From positions 1 to 39,516 of the forward strand of contig JAERMQ010000052.1 in the NCBI GenBank assembly GCA_016844745.1: a DNA stretch of 39,516 nt, given 5' to 3'. Both the position numbers and the translations under genes were made by a program. Under the pieces are notes generated by a model that made no database searches, was not told the origin of the DNA, and was given only the letters and a program-made list of their open reading frames with translations. The stretch is from Ignavibacteria bacterium. Lineage in GTDB: Bacteria > Bacteroidota > Ignavibacteria > Kapaibacteriales > UBA2268. The first letter of the stretch is position 1. Each line of letters opens with the position of its first letter. Of the stretch, positions 1-8,017 are shown piece after piece.

Positions 1-79
1 AGAGAAACCCCCTAACCCCCTTTGAAAAAGGGGGGACAACTGATATCCCCTTTTTCAAAGGGGGTTAGGGGGTTTCTCT
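1..79. repeat. Family-1 palindromic repeat, copy 1
   Basis: A near-perfect inverted repeat with arms rich in C and G runs (AGAGAAACCCCCTAACCCCC and its complement) around a short spacer. The window edge cuts its left flank. The right flank (about 80-140) matches the flank of copy 2, so the mobile unit is larger than the hairpin. It lies downstream of the leftward kinase gene and could also act as a transcription terminator. Confidence 0.85.
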
Positions 80-155
80 TGGATTTGTCATTGCTTAATT
101 TCATTATTTTGGAGTTCAGAATGACAATTATTTTATTTTTAAAACCCACTTATAT

Positions 156-1982
156 TTAGAACTCATTCCTATATTGAATACCATTATTCTGTGAATTAAA
201 ATATATTGAATTTAATCTTTCAATAGAAAAGGTCATACTGAATGTTGAACCTTTTCCGGGGTCGGAAACAACATTCATATACCCTCCATGCTCTTTGACA
301 ATTTTATTAGTAGTAAGCAAACCAAGACCGGTACCTTTATTTCCTTTTGTAGTAAAAAAAGTAGTAAAGATATTTTGAATTACATCGGAATCAATTCCAC
401 AACCGTTGTCGATTATTTCGAAAATTATCTGGTCACCGGATAAATCTGTTTTAATCAATACATGACCATTTTTATCATCCCGCATCATGGCAGCATCGAT
501 TGCATTTGATAAAAGATTGGTCAGGCAGGCTTCCATACCTTCCGGGTCGAGATAAACATCAGGGATATCATCTTTGAAACAGGATTCGAGCGATACATTT
601 TGATTTTTGGCAGTATGCTCGTATAATTCGATTAAATTATTAATTAATGAATTAGGATTTATTAATTTTAATTTCGGTTGCCTTCCTTTTGCAAAACTTA
701 AAAAACCTTTTACCAAATCAGTTGTTTTAGTAAAATTTCTCTGAAGTATTTCCCAGCCTTCGACTATTCTAACTGCATCAGCCTTTCTTAAACCTGAATC
801 GACAATGTACATTCCTCCTTCTAATCCCATTAACAGATTTTTTATTGTATGAGCCAGACCAGCTACGGTCTGCCCTACAGCGCTTAACCGTTCAGCATCG
901 AACATCTGCTTTTCAAGTTCTTTTAATTGTCGGATATCCCTTAAAAAAGCTACTTTACCTATTAATTTATTTTTACTGAATAACCGGATAGCTGAGAATC
1001 TGACCGGAACAACTTCACCTGACAAAGTAGTAATAAAAGATTCCTGGGCATTGGCTATTTCAGCTTCTTTTCCGGTGTCATCAAAAAATTGTGCAGGAAG
1101 AATCTTCTTCAATTGATTAAGCACGGGTTTCCTGAAAGAATTCCAGTAAAAAATCTTTTTGGCTAAAGGATTAAATATTACAACTTTATTATTTTCATCA
1201 AGGGCGATTATTCCCAAACTTGCATTTTCGATTAAAGAAACATAATAATCGTGGGTTTTCCTAAGCCGGTTTTGCAGTTCACTAAGTTCAGTTATATCGG
1301 TTGCAATCTCGATTACAAGATTTACATTTCCCTCACTATAAGACAATGGTGTTGCATTAACCAAATATTGGGTTTCTTCACCGGAGGATGTAATTCCTAT
1401 TTCCGACGAAATATGTTCTTGTTTATCTTTAAATGTCATCGATGCAGGGCAATGTTTGCATCTTTTCTTTCTTTTTTTATAAACTTCATAACAATGCTTC
1501 CCGTGAACCTCGCCAAATGTATCTATTAGTTTTTTATTTCCCTTTATAATCCTATAATGTTTATCTATAATAGAAACGTAACTCGGAACACTGTCAAATA
1601 ATAAATCATATTCCCTTTGTATTTGGTCTGTTTTTGTAATATCAGTGGACATTTCTACTGTATAAAGGACTTTGCCATCGTCATCCTTAAGCGGTGACAC
1701 CTGAACGATATAATGACATAATCTCCCCTTATTATTCACACCCGATTCATTTGATATTATCGTTGAACCGGAATTGAATACTTCGGAAATTCTGCAACCT
1801 TTGCATTGAAAATCACATTTTTTATATACTTCATAGCATTTTTTTCCTTTCCACTCACCAAAATAGTTTGTAAAATTTTTATTGGCATGAACAATATTTA
1901 AATTCCTGTCAATGAAAGCTACATTGTTAGGAAGCAGTTCAATTAATTGTTTACTAATAAGTTTCTCTATTTTAGAAATCAC
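156..1982 (-). CDS. Soluble PAS-PAS-PAS sensor histidine kinase
   Basis: Autophosphorylating sensor of a two-component system, 608 residues, with no membrane segment, so probably cytoplasmic. Three PAS domains lie at about 15-115, 125-230 and 245-350. The HisKA H-box follows (GLAHTIKN, His378), then an HATPase with N-box (NLLSNAIDAA), G1 (DNGCGI), F box (FTTFFTTK) and G2 (GTGLGL). The first two PAS domains each carry a CYEVYKK segment followed by CxxC (Cys49/60/63 and Cys164/175/178), which could hold a metal or act as a redox switch. The start is GTG at 1982, preceded by AAAGGTC at good spacing; no ATG lies nearby. The gene is divergent from a receiver-plus-redox-complex operon, so the receiver at 2527 is the likely partner (inference). 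The kinase call is certain; the signal is not known. Confidence 0.93.
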   Translation of the reverse strand: MISKIEKLISKQLIELLPNNVAFIDRNLNIVHANKNFTNYFGEWKGKKCYEVYKKCDFQCKGCRISEVFNSGSTIISNESGVNNKGRLCHYIVQVSPLKDDDGKVLYTVEMSTDITKTDQIQREYDLLFDSVPSYVSIIDKHYRIIKGNKKLIDTFGEVHGKHCYEVYKKRKKRCKHCPASMTFKDKQEHISSEIGITSSGEETQYLVNATPLSYSEGNVNLVIEIATDITELSELQNRLRKTHDYYVSLIENASLGIIALDENNKVVIFNPLAKKIFYWNSFRKPVLNQLKKILPAQFFDDTGKEAEIANAQESFITTLSGEVVPVRFSAIRLFSKNKLIGKVAFLRDIRQLKELEKQMFDAERLSAVGQTVAGLAHTIKNLLMGLEGGMYIVDSGLRKADAVRIVEGWEILQRNFTKTTDLVKGFLSFAKGRQPKLKLINPNSLINNLIELYEHTAKNQNVSLESCFKDDIPDVYLDPEGMEACLTNLLSNAIDAAMMRDDKNGHVLIKTDLSGDQIIFEIIDNGCGIDSDVIQNIFTTFFTTKGNKGTGLGLLTTNKIVKEHGGYMNVVSDPGKGSTFSMTFSIERLNSIYFNSQNNGIQYRNEF

Positions 1983-2526
1983 AAATTGACCTTTCTTTTA
2001 CTTTTCAACAAAAATACAAAAAATTATTTCATAATTAATTTAGCAGTCAAAAACGAAAATCTTTAGTTTTTTTCAAAATAAATAAAAAATTAATTATACC
2101 TAATATTAATAAAATTTAATAAAAAATAATTAACTTCAACTATAGTACAATATATTAAAAAAATGGTAATCTTAAATTGATGAATAATAATTAATATTGA
2201 TTACAACTTATTGATTTACAGTAACTTACTCATGCAACACATTGGCTACAAAGAAGAAATTTAAAATTTATTTACTCAAAATATCCTTTTTTCAAGGGGC
2301 TTCTTTTTCTAATTTAGTAATGAAATAGATAGCAAAATAACTGATAAAGGTTTTATATTTAATGAAAATTTGATGTTAAGTATGTTATTCAATTAAAATT
2401 TTATTATTCAATGTATGATGATAATGATTAGACTATAACCTGTTAACTATTTTATAAATAAACTAATATTATACTTTTATTATATTAAAATTAAAGAAAT
2501 TTCATAATTTATATTGGAGAATATTA
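1983..2526. other. 544-bp AT-rich divergent intergenic region
   Basis: This very AT-rich region separates the divergent kinase and the redox operon and must contain both promoters. I see no clear -33/-7 Bacteroidota promoter, no sigma-54 -24/-12 element and no palindromic operator. The only clear signals are the ribosome-binding sites at its ends (GGAG at 2516-2519 for the rightward gene). Confidence 0.5.
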
Positions 2527-2904
2527 ATGAAAAAAATTCTGATTGTTGACGACGAAACTGATATTGTAAAATATCTTTCAACGTTTCTCATGGATAACAA
2601 CTTCGAAGTAATCCCTGCTTTTAACGGCAAAGAATGTTTCGAAAAAGCAGTGAGCGAAAAACCGGATTTAATTACACTCGATATTACAATGCCTCTTGAA
2701 TCCGGGGTCAGGGCATTCAGGGACCTTCAGGAGGATGAAAATACTAGAAATATTCCTGTTATAATTATAACGGGAGTTTCCCATGATTTCGAGAATTTTA
2801 TCAGCACAAGGAAACAGGTTCATCCCCCAATTGCTTATTTCGAAAAACCAATTAATAAAGATGAACTTCTAAATAAAATCAATGAAATCCTGAAAATCCG
2901 GTAA
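2527..2904 (+). CDS. Stand-alone receiver domain protein (CheY/DivK-like)
   Basis: A 125-residue response-regulator receiver with no output domain. The acidic pocket is Asp8/Asp9 (LIVDDE), the phospho-acceptor is Asp52 (ITLDITMP), and the switch residues are Thr82 and Lys107 (FEKP). A good ribosome-binding site (TTGGAGAATATTA) precedes the ATG. Its stop is 18 bp from the start of the HdrD-like gene, so the two are almost certainly co-transcribed. Without a DNA-binding domain it must act by protein contact, either on the redox complex or as a phosphorelay step. From memory, the tmc redox operon of Desulfovibrio also has kinase and receiver genes beside it; that comparison is not checked here. 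Confidence 0.95.
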   Translation: MKKILIVDDETDIVKYLSTFLMDNNFEVIPAFNGKECFEKAVSEKPDLITLDITMPLESGVRAFRDLQEDENTRNIPVIIITGVSHDFENFISTRKQVHPPIAYFEKPINKDELLNKINEILKIR

Positions 2905-2922
2905 GGCAAAAGGGAGAATATA

Positions 2923-4317
2923 ATGGTTGCAGAAAAGATTAAAACAAAACAAAAAAGTACGGTTAAAATCCCCGAAATGAAATATAATATTGAAAAAACA
3001 CCTGATAGCGACAGGGTTACTCAATTCCTGAATATTTTTGCCGCTATTTTGAAAGAATCAAATTACAGGGCAGCATTAGACCAATATACAAAAGTTAGCG
3101 CTAAATGCGCCAGATGTACTACGGTTTGTCATGTTTACCATGCGACTCAGGATGTTCGGGATATTCCATGCTATCGTTCAGAACTTCTTCTCAGTGTTTA
3201 TAGACGCTATTTCTCTTTCGAGGGTTCGCTTTATGCCCGTATTTTCGGTGGATTCGAACTTACTGAAGAACACATTTCAAAAATGCAATATTCATTCTGG
3301 AATTGTACGGCTTGCAGGAAATGTTTATTGGAGTGTCCTTCCGGTATTGACCATGGATTGATAACTCATTTAACCCGGTATATACTTTCTGAAATGAAAC
3401 TGACACCGCGAGCTTTAGTTATTTCAACACGTGAGCAGTTATTTGGTTTAACAGAAAATACATCGGCTATTCCATTAATAGCATTGAAGAATTCAATTGA
3501 ATTTCTTGAAGAAGAACTTTTCGAGGCTTTCGGTGTAAATATTAAATTTCCTTTAGATGTTGAGGATGCTGAATATATCTTTTTTGCACCGGTTTCCGAT
3601 TATTTAATGGAGGCGGAAACCTTAATGGGTATTGCTACGGTTCTTCATACTGCCGGTGTTAGCTGGACTATCGGTTCCAAGTATTTTGATGCGATTAACT
3701 ACGGACTTTTTTATAGCGATTTGGTTCTTGGCAGGGTTTTGAATAAAATGGAAGAAGAAGTTAAAAGACTTCGGGCAAAGAAAGTATTAATTGGTGAGTG
3801 TGGGCATGCAACCCGTAGCGCAACTTTTCTCAAGACCTTTTGGCATGGGGACGATAATCCGGAAATTGTCAATATTCTTCAGCTTACCCACAAACTTGTG
3901 ATGGAGGGCAAAATTAAAATTGACCCGGATAAAATCAAGGAAAAGGTAACTTATCATGACCCTTGCAATATTGCCCGACAGAATTGGATTGTTAAGGAAC
4001 CGAGGGAAATACTCAAGTCATTTTGCAGAAACTATGTCGAAATGTACCCGGGCGGCGCTGATAATTATTGTTGTGGTGGAGGAAGCGGATTGGTTTCAAT
4101 CGATGAAATACGTAAATACAGGACAACAATTGCAGGTCAGAAAAAAGCCGAACAAATTCAACAAACAGGCGCTCATTATATAGTAGCGCCTTGTGCAAAC
4201 TGTAAGAAACAAATCCGTGAAACTTTGACAGATAATAATCTGGACGGAGAACTTATCGGATTGCATGATTTAATTCTTAAGGCAATAGTAATTAAAGGAG
4301 CAAAACAAGATGGATAG
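2923..4317 (+). CDS. HdrD/DsrK/TmcB-like iron-sulfur protein with CCG domain
   Basis: Predicted cytoplasmic catalytic or electron-transfer subunit of a membrane redox complex, 464 residues. The N-terminal half has two cysteine clusters for Fe-S centres: CARCTTVC (Cys62/65/69, with Cys83 nearby) and CTACRKCLLECP (Cys128/131/134/138). The C-terminal half is of CCG type: GECGH (Cys293), DPC (Cys348), CCGGGSG (Cys383/384) and CANC (Cys424/427). In HdrB/HdrD and DsrK this motif holds a non-cubane 4Fe-4S centre acting on disulfides or disulfide-like substrates. Only the second CCG motif is complete, as in DsrK/HmcF/TmcB rather than true HdrD. AGGGAGA precedes the ATG at 2923. The gene overlaps the next one by 8 bp. 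The electron donor or acceptor (thiol/disulfide, DsrC-like protein, or other) cannot be named. Confidence 0.88.
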   Translation: MVAEKIKTKQKSTVKIPEMKYNIEKTPDSDRVTQFLNIFAAILKESNYRAALDQYTKVSAKCARCTTVCHVYHATQDVRDIPCYRSELLLSVYRRYFSFEGSLYARIFGGFELTEEHISKMQYSFWNCTACRKCLLECPSGIDHGLITHLTRYILSEMKLTPRALVISTREQLFGLTENTSAIPLIALKNSIEFLEEELFEAFGVNIKFPLDVEDAEYIFFAPVSDYLMEAETLMGIATVLHTAGVSWTIGSKYFDAINYGLFYSDLVLGRVLNKMEEEVKRLRAKKVLIGECGHATRSATFLKTFWHGDDNPEIVNILQLTHKLVMEGKIKIDPDKIKEKVTYHDPCNIARQNWIVKEPREILKSFCRNYVEMYPGGADNYCCGGGSGLVSIDEIRKYRTTIAGQKKAEQIQQTGAHYIVAPCANCKKQIRETLTDNNLDGELIGLHDLILKAIVIKGAKQDG

Positions 4318-5017
4318 TTTACTTGAATTTGCTAAAGGACCCCTGTTTAGATTTTCTTTTGCCGTTATGATTTTGGGTTTAATAAGAGTTTTTATATTAT
4401 CATTAATTAATGGTTTTGAAGCAAAATCAAAAGCTAAAGATAAAGTTATACCAAAAAACTTTGTTACTAAATTGACTTTAGGCTTTATTTTACCAATTCG
4501 CGCTTTCAGGGTCAAACCGGTTTATTCCTTTATATCCATTCTATTTCATATCGGATTATTATTAACTCCAATATTACTTTTTGACCATGCTTTGCTTTTT
4601 GATAATTCAATTGGTTTTAGCTGGTTAAATATTTCTCTTTCCGGAACGATTGCTTCTAATCTTACATTATTCACAATATCGGCAGGCATTTTATTAATTA
4701 TTTTAAGAATTTCCGATAAAAAATCCCGGTTCATTAGCAGAAAGCAGGATTTTCTTTGGCCCCTGTTATTACTTGTACCTTTCATAACAGGATACGTTTG
4801 TGGGAATGTTGTAATAAGCCCTTTAACTTATAAAACATTCTTAACGATTCATATCTTAAGCGGGGATTTAATTTTTATATTAATTCCTTTAACTAAAATA
4901 GCTCATTGTGTTTTACTGCCAATAAGTCAGTGGATAACAGCCAGAGCCTGGAAATTTGTTCCCGAAGCCGGTGAAAATATCGAAAAAATACTTGGTAAGG
5001 AAGGACAAAAGTTATGA
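4310..5017 (+). CDS. NarI/DsrM/TmcC-like membrane cytochrome b subunit
   Basis: A 235-residue integral membrane protein with about five hydrophobic segments (around 13-33, 73-95, 115-133, 148-168, 178-205). Histidines His80 and His93 lie in or near the second segment and His181 and His199 in the last. This suits bis-histidine ligation of b-type haem, as in the NarI/DsrM/HmcE/TmcC group. Its likely job is to pass electrons between the membrane quinone pool and the HdrD-like subunit encoded just upstream. It starts 8 bp inside the previous gene behind AAAGGAG and ends in an ATGA overlap with the next, so the subunits are translationally coupled. Haem binding is inferred from histidine placement only. 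Confidence 0.8.
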   Translation: MDSLLEFAKGPLFRFSFAVMILGLIRVFILSLINGFEAKSKAKDKVIPKNFVTKLTLGFILPIRAFRVKPVYSFISILFHIGLLLTPILLFDHALLFDNSIGFSWLNISLSGTIASNLTLFTISAGILLIILRISDKKSRFISRKQDFLWPLLLLVPFITGYVCGNVVISPLTYKTFLTIHILSGDLIFILIPLTKIAHCVLLPISQWITARAWKFVPEAGENIEKILGKEGQKL

Positions 5018-5823
5018 AAGCAATATTGACAGACGTGACCAAATGTATAGGTTGTTCGGAATGTGTTTCAGCCTGCAAAGTCATAAATCATCTTCCTCCG
5101 GATAAACCACGGGAATGGCAGAAAAACGATGGTCTATCTGCAAGGAACTGGACATCTGTTTTGAATAATGATAAATTTAATGTAAGGAAGCAATGCCGTC
5201 ACTGTATTGAACCGGCTTGTGTCACTGCTTGCCCTGTTGGAGCATTGAATAAATCAGGTATAGGCGCTGTTGTCTATGATAGCAATAAATGCCTCGGTTG
5301 CCGCTATTGCATGATGGCATGCCCTTATGGTATTCCACGGTATGATTGGGAATTGGCAGTTCCTTATATCAGGAAGTGTATTCTCTGCTATGATAATTTA
5401 AAAAGTGGTAAAATAACCCAGCCGGCTTGCACAAAGGGATGTCCGACAGGAGCTACAATTTATGGCGAAAGAAATGATTTACTCAATATAGCCAGACTTA
5501 GAATTAAACAAGAGCCCGACAAATATCTTGATTTAATTTATGGTGAAAAAGAAGTAGGAGGAACGAATGTTTTATATATTACTTCAAAGGATTGTTCACT
5601 TGATTTTCTGTTTTATTATAATAATAGAATAGAAAAAGATGTAAAACTACTCGGGCAACCTGATTTCAATGAACCTTATCCGCAATTATCAAAATTTGCA
5701 ATGAACAGTGTTCCAATTGCATTTGTGGGGATGGGTGCAGTTATGACAGGAATTTATTGGGTAATTAACAGAAGAAAGAAAATCGAAAAAGAAAATAAAG
5801 GAATTGAAGATGGAGAGGATTAA
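5014..5823 (+). CDS. Four-cluster ferredoxin subunit (HybA/DsrO/HmcB-like) with C-terminal membrane anchor
   Basis: An electron-wire subunit of 269 residues. The cysteine sets are CIGCSECVSAC (11-21), CRHCIEPACVTAC (61-73), CLGCRYCMMAC (93-103) and Cys122/125/139/143, enough for four 4Fe-4S clusters as in the DmsB/NrfC/HybA family. A single hydrophobic segment at about 231-251 is followed by RRKK, a HybA-like tail anchor. Unlike DsrO and HybA, no Tat signal is visible: the first cluster begins at residue 11. This leaves the side of the membrane ambiguous, because the basic tail would suit a cytoplasmic C terminus. It sits next to its usual partner, an NrfD-type subunit. Confidence 0.88.
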   Translation: MKAILTDVTKCIGCSECVSACKVINHLPPDKPREWQKNDGLSARNWTSVLNNDKFNVRKQCRHCIEPACVTACPVGALNKSGIGAVVYDSNKCLGCRYCMMACPYGIPRYDWELAVPYIRKCILCYDNLKSGKITQPACTKGCPTGATIYGERNDLLNIARLRIKQEPDKYLDLIYGEKEVGGTNVLYITSKDCSLDFLFYYNNRIEKDVKLLGQPDFNEPYPQLSKFAMNSVPIAFVGMGAVMTGIYWVINRRKKIEKENKGIEDGED

Positions 5824-7702
5824 TAGATTTAAATTTGTGCTTTGGTGTATTCTCGGTATTGCATCTGCCGTTGCGATTACAAGACTCATTTTCGGATTGG
5901 GAGCTACAACAAATTTGACAGATAATACTCCCTGGGGTTTCTGGATTGGTTTCGATGTAATGGGAGGAGTTGCATTAGCTGCCGGTGGCTTTGTCATAGC
6001 CGCTTTTAATTATATTTTCGGGAAGAAAAAGTTCCAGCCGATAGCACGCGCAGCAATCCTGACGGCTTTCTTAGGCTATTTAGCTGTTGTAATCGGATTA
6101 CTTTTCGATTTAGGCTTACCCTGGAATATTTGGCACATGGTAATTTTCTGGAACCCACATTCTCCGCTTTTCGAAGTCGGTTGGTGTGTAATGCTTTATC
6201 TGGCAGTGTTGTTTCTTGAATTTATGCCTGTAATATTAGAGCGTTTTCCAAATCTTAATATATTAGCAAAATTACATCACACCCTTAACAAAATAAGGAT
6301 TCCTCTTGTTGTTTTAGGTATAATGCTATCTACTTTGCATCAGTCATCACTTGGAAGTCTATTTCTAACTATGCCATACCGTCTGCATCCGTTATGGTGG
6401 AGTCCGATTATTCCGCTAATTTTTTTAGTATCCGCAATTTGCCTCGGATTGATGATGGTAATTGTCGAGAGTATGACCTCAAGCTATTTGTATAAAAAAG
6501 AGTATGAAACTCATATACTTGATAAATTGAGTAAAATAGCTTCGTTTATGTTATTGTTCTATATGATATTAAGATTTTCAGATATTATTATACGAGGTGC
6601 AGCGCCATTTTTATTTGTTTCCGGCTGGGGAACATATTTATTCTGGTTTGAGTTAATTGTATCAATATTTGTTCCTTTAATTATTTTTATTATTCCGGCT
6701 ATAAGAAAAAATACAACGATTCTTTATATTGGAGCCATTACGGGTGTTATGGGAATTGTTTTTAACAGGTTAAATGTTGGAGGACTTACTCATCTCAATA
6801 ATTTATCCGGTATCGGTACTTTTTATTTTCCTTCATGGATGGAAATATCTGTTTCCTTAGGTGTGGTTTCTTTAGCTATGTTATTATTCTTTTATTTTAT
6901 TGAAAATTATAAAGTTTGGGATAATAAACCAATTGACCTTGATTCAGGGCATACTGCAGTACCAAAATTCAATACAAATTATGTTTATCTTGGAACTACA
7001 AAGGTAACTAACAGGATTAAGTTCACTTTTGCTTTTGTGTTTGCCTTTGGTTTGGCTTTCGCAGCTATTTCAGGAGAAAAAGTCTATGGTGAAGGATTCC
7101 ATAAAACTCCGGTAACAAAAGCTAAAGGTGGTGATACCCTTGTAATTGATGGCAACAGGGATAATTATGGAGTGCAATTCAAACACAAATTCCATTCCGA
7201 TTCACTTCATATTACTTGTGTAACCTGTCATCACCTGAACAAACCCAAGGATAAGAATACACAATGTTTTGAGTGCCATAATGATATGTACCTGACGGGG
7301 GATGCCTTCCGTCATGATTGGCATACATCAGCCCAGGGAGCAAATCTGGATTGTTTCAAATGTCATAAACAAGGGAATAGTAAAGGGAAGGAATATCTCC
7401 ATAATATGAAATCTGTAACAGATTCATGTACTAATTGTCATAATGATTTAATTCCGGCAAATTCTAAAACCAGGCTTTTGAAAACCTACAAAACAGTATC
7501 ATATTCCGATGCTATGCATAATCTTTGTATTGGATGCCACGATTCGTTGATTAAATCTGATGTGGTTTTAAAAGCAAGAAAGCCGGATTTAGCCCTTTGC
7601 TCCAATTGCCATATTAAATCCCAACCTTACCGGAAAGACAAAATAATTTTTGAAGGCGTTCAAAAGAATAAATGGGTAGTTCTGCCTGGAAGAATAAAAT
7701 AG
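5810..7702 (+). CDS. NrfD/DsrP-type membrane subunit fused to hexahaem cytochrome c
   Basis: A 630-residue fusion. Residues 1 to about 370 are an NrfD-type protein (PSRC/NrfD/HmcC/DsrP family) with about nine or ten membrane segments, which interacts with the quinone pool. Residues about 400-422 form another hydrophobic stretch with a basic start (NRIKFTFAFVFAFG) ending in small residues, much like a signal peptide or anchor. Then comes a C-terminal cytochrome with six CxxCH haem sites: CVTCH, CFECH, CFKCH, CTNCH, CIGCH and CSNCH, plus extra histidines as distal ligands. The cytochrome must be periplasmic. In dsr and hmc operons the NrfD-like and cytochrome subunits are separate genes, so this looks like a DsrP-DsrJ-style fusion. 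I prefer ATG 5810 (AAAGGA upstream) to the in-frame TTG at 5804. It overlaps the previous gene by 14 bp and is the last gene of the operon. Confidence 0.88.
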   Translation: MERINRFKFVLWCILGIASAVAITRLIFGLGATTNLTDNTPWGFWIGFDVMGGVALAAGGFVIAAFNYIFGKKKFQPIARAAILTAFLGYLAVVIGLLFDLGLPWNIWHMVIFWNPHSPLFEVGWCVMLYLAVLFLEFMPVILERFPNLNILAKLHHTLNKIRIPLVVLGIMLSTLHQSSLGSLFLTMPYRLHPLWWSPIIPLIFLVSAICLGLMMVIVESMTSSYLYKKEYETHILDKLSKIASFMLLFYMILRFSDIIIRGAAPFLFVSGWGTYLFWFELIVSIFVPLIIFIIPAIRKNTTILYIGAITGVMGIVFNRLNVGGLTHLNNLSGIGTFYFPSWMEISVSLGVVSLAMLLFFYFIENYKVWDNKPIDLDSGHTAVPKFNTNYVYLGTTKVTNRIKFTFAFVFAFGLAFAAISGEKVYGEGFHKTPVTKAKGGDTLVIDGNRDNYGVQFKHKFHSDSLHITCVTCHHLNKPKDKNTQCFECHNDMYLTGDAFRHDWHTSAQGANLDCFKCHKQGNSKGKEYLHNMKSVTDSCTNCHNDLIPANSKTRLLKTYKTVSYSDAMHNLCIGCHDSLIKSDVVLKARKPDLALCSNCHIKSQPYRKDKIIFEGVQKNKWVVLPGRIK

Positions 7703-8017
7703 AGTAAATATCAACTCCCCAGCTCAGTGATAATTAGCAGGAATCCCCTGCCATAGCGATTCAGGAGATTCCTGCATCCGAATCTGTGTGAAAAGTCAAA
7801 ACAGTGATAAAAAAATGAGAATGAAGAACCCCACCCTAACCCTCCCCGAAGGGGAGGGAATTGATAAATAACAAAGTTACAAGTTCCCTCTCCTTCGGGG
7901 AGGGTTAGGGTGGGGTTCTTCATTTAGTTAAATATGGAAGTAAATATGGTTTTCTCATAGTCTCATCCTCAGGAATGACAGTTTTTAGAACTACCTTTGG
8001 TTTGTAATCCCTACCAA
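7703..8017. other. Convergent intergenic region with repeat remnants
   Basis: This gap separates the convergent redox operon and the first PEP-synthase-like gene. It holds the C/G-rich hairpin listed separately and, at about 7735-7806, a decayed repeat (ATTCCTGCATCCG, then GTGTGAAAAGTCAAAA) that recurs near 18166-18200 and 18411-18435. No gene is seen. Confidence 0.6.
7820..7924. repeat. Family-3 inverted repeat (C-rich hairpin)
   Basis: Arms of about 40 bp (7820-7860 and 7884-7924) are near-perfect complements, built on GAACCCCACCCTAACCCTCC with an inner CCCCGAAGGGG hairpin. Its place between two convergent transcription units makes a bidirectional terminator role likely, but the length and form are those of a dispersed palindromic repeat. 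Confidence 0.8.

Noticed and set aside
1983..2526. Sigma-54 promoter upstream of the redox operon
   Set aside because: I looked for a GG-N10-GC (-24/-12) pair and found no convincing match.
7711..7923. Minus-strand open frame across the C-rich hairpin
   Set aside because: It is the translation of an inverted repeat, with no ribosome-binding site or domain.
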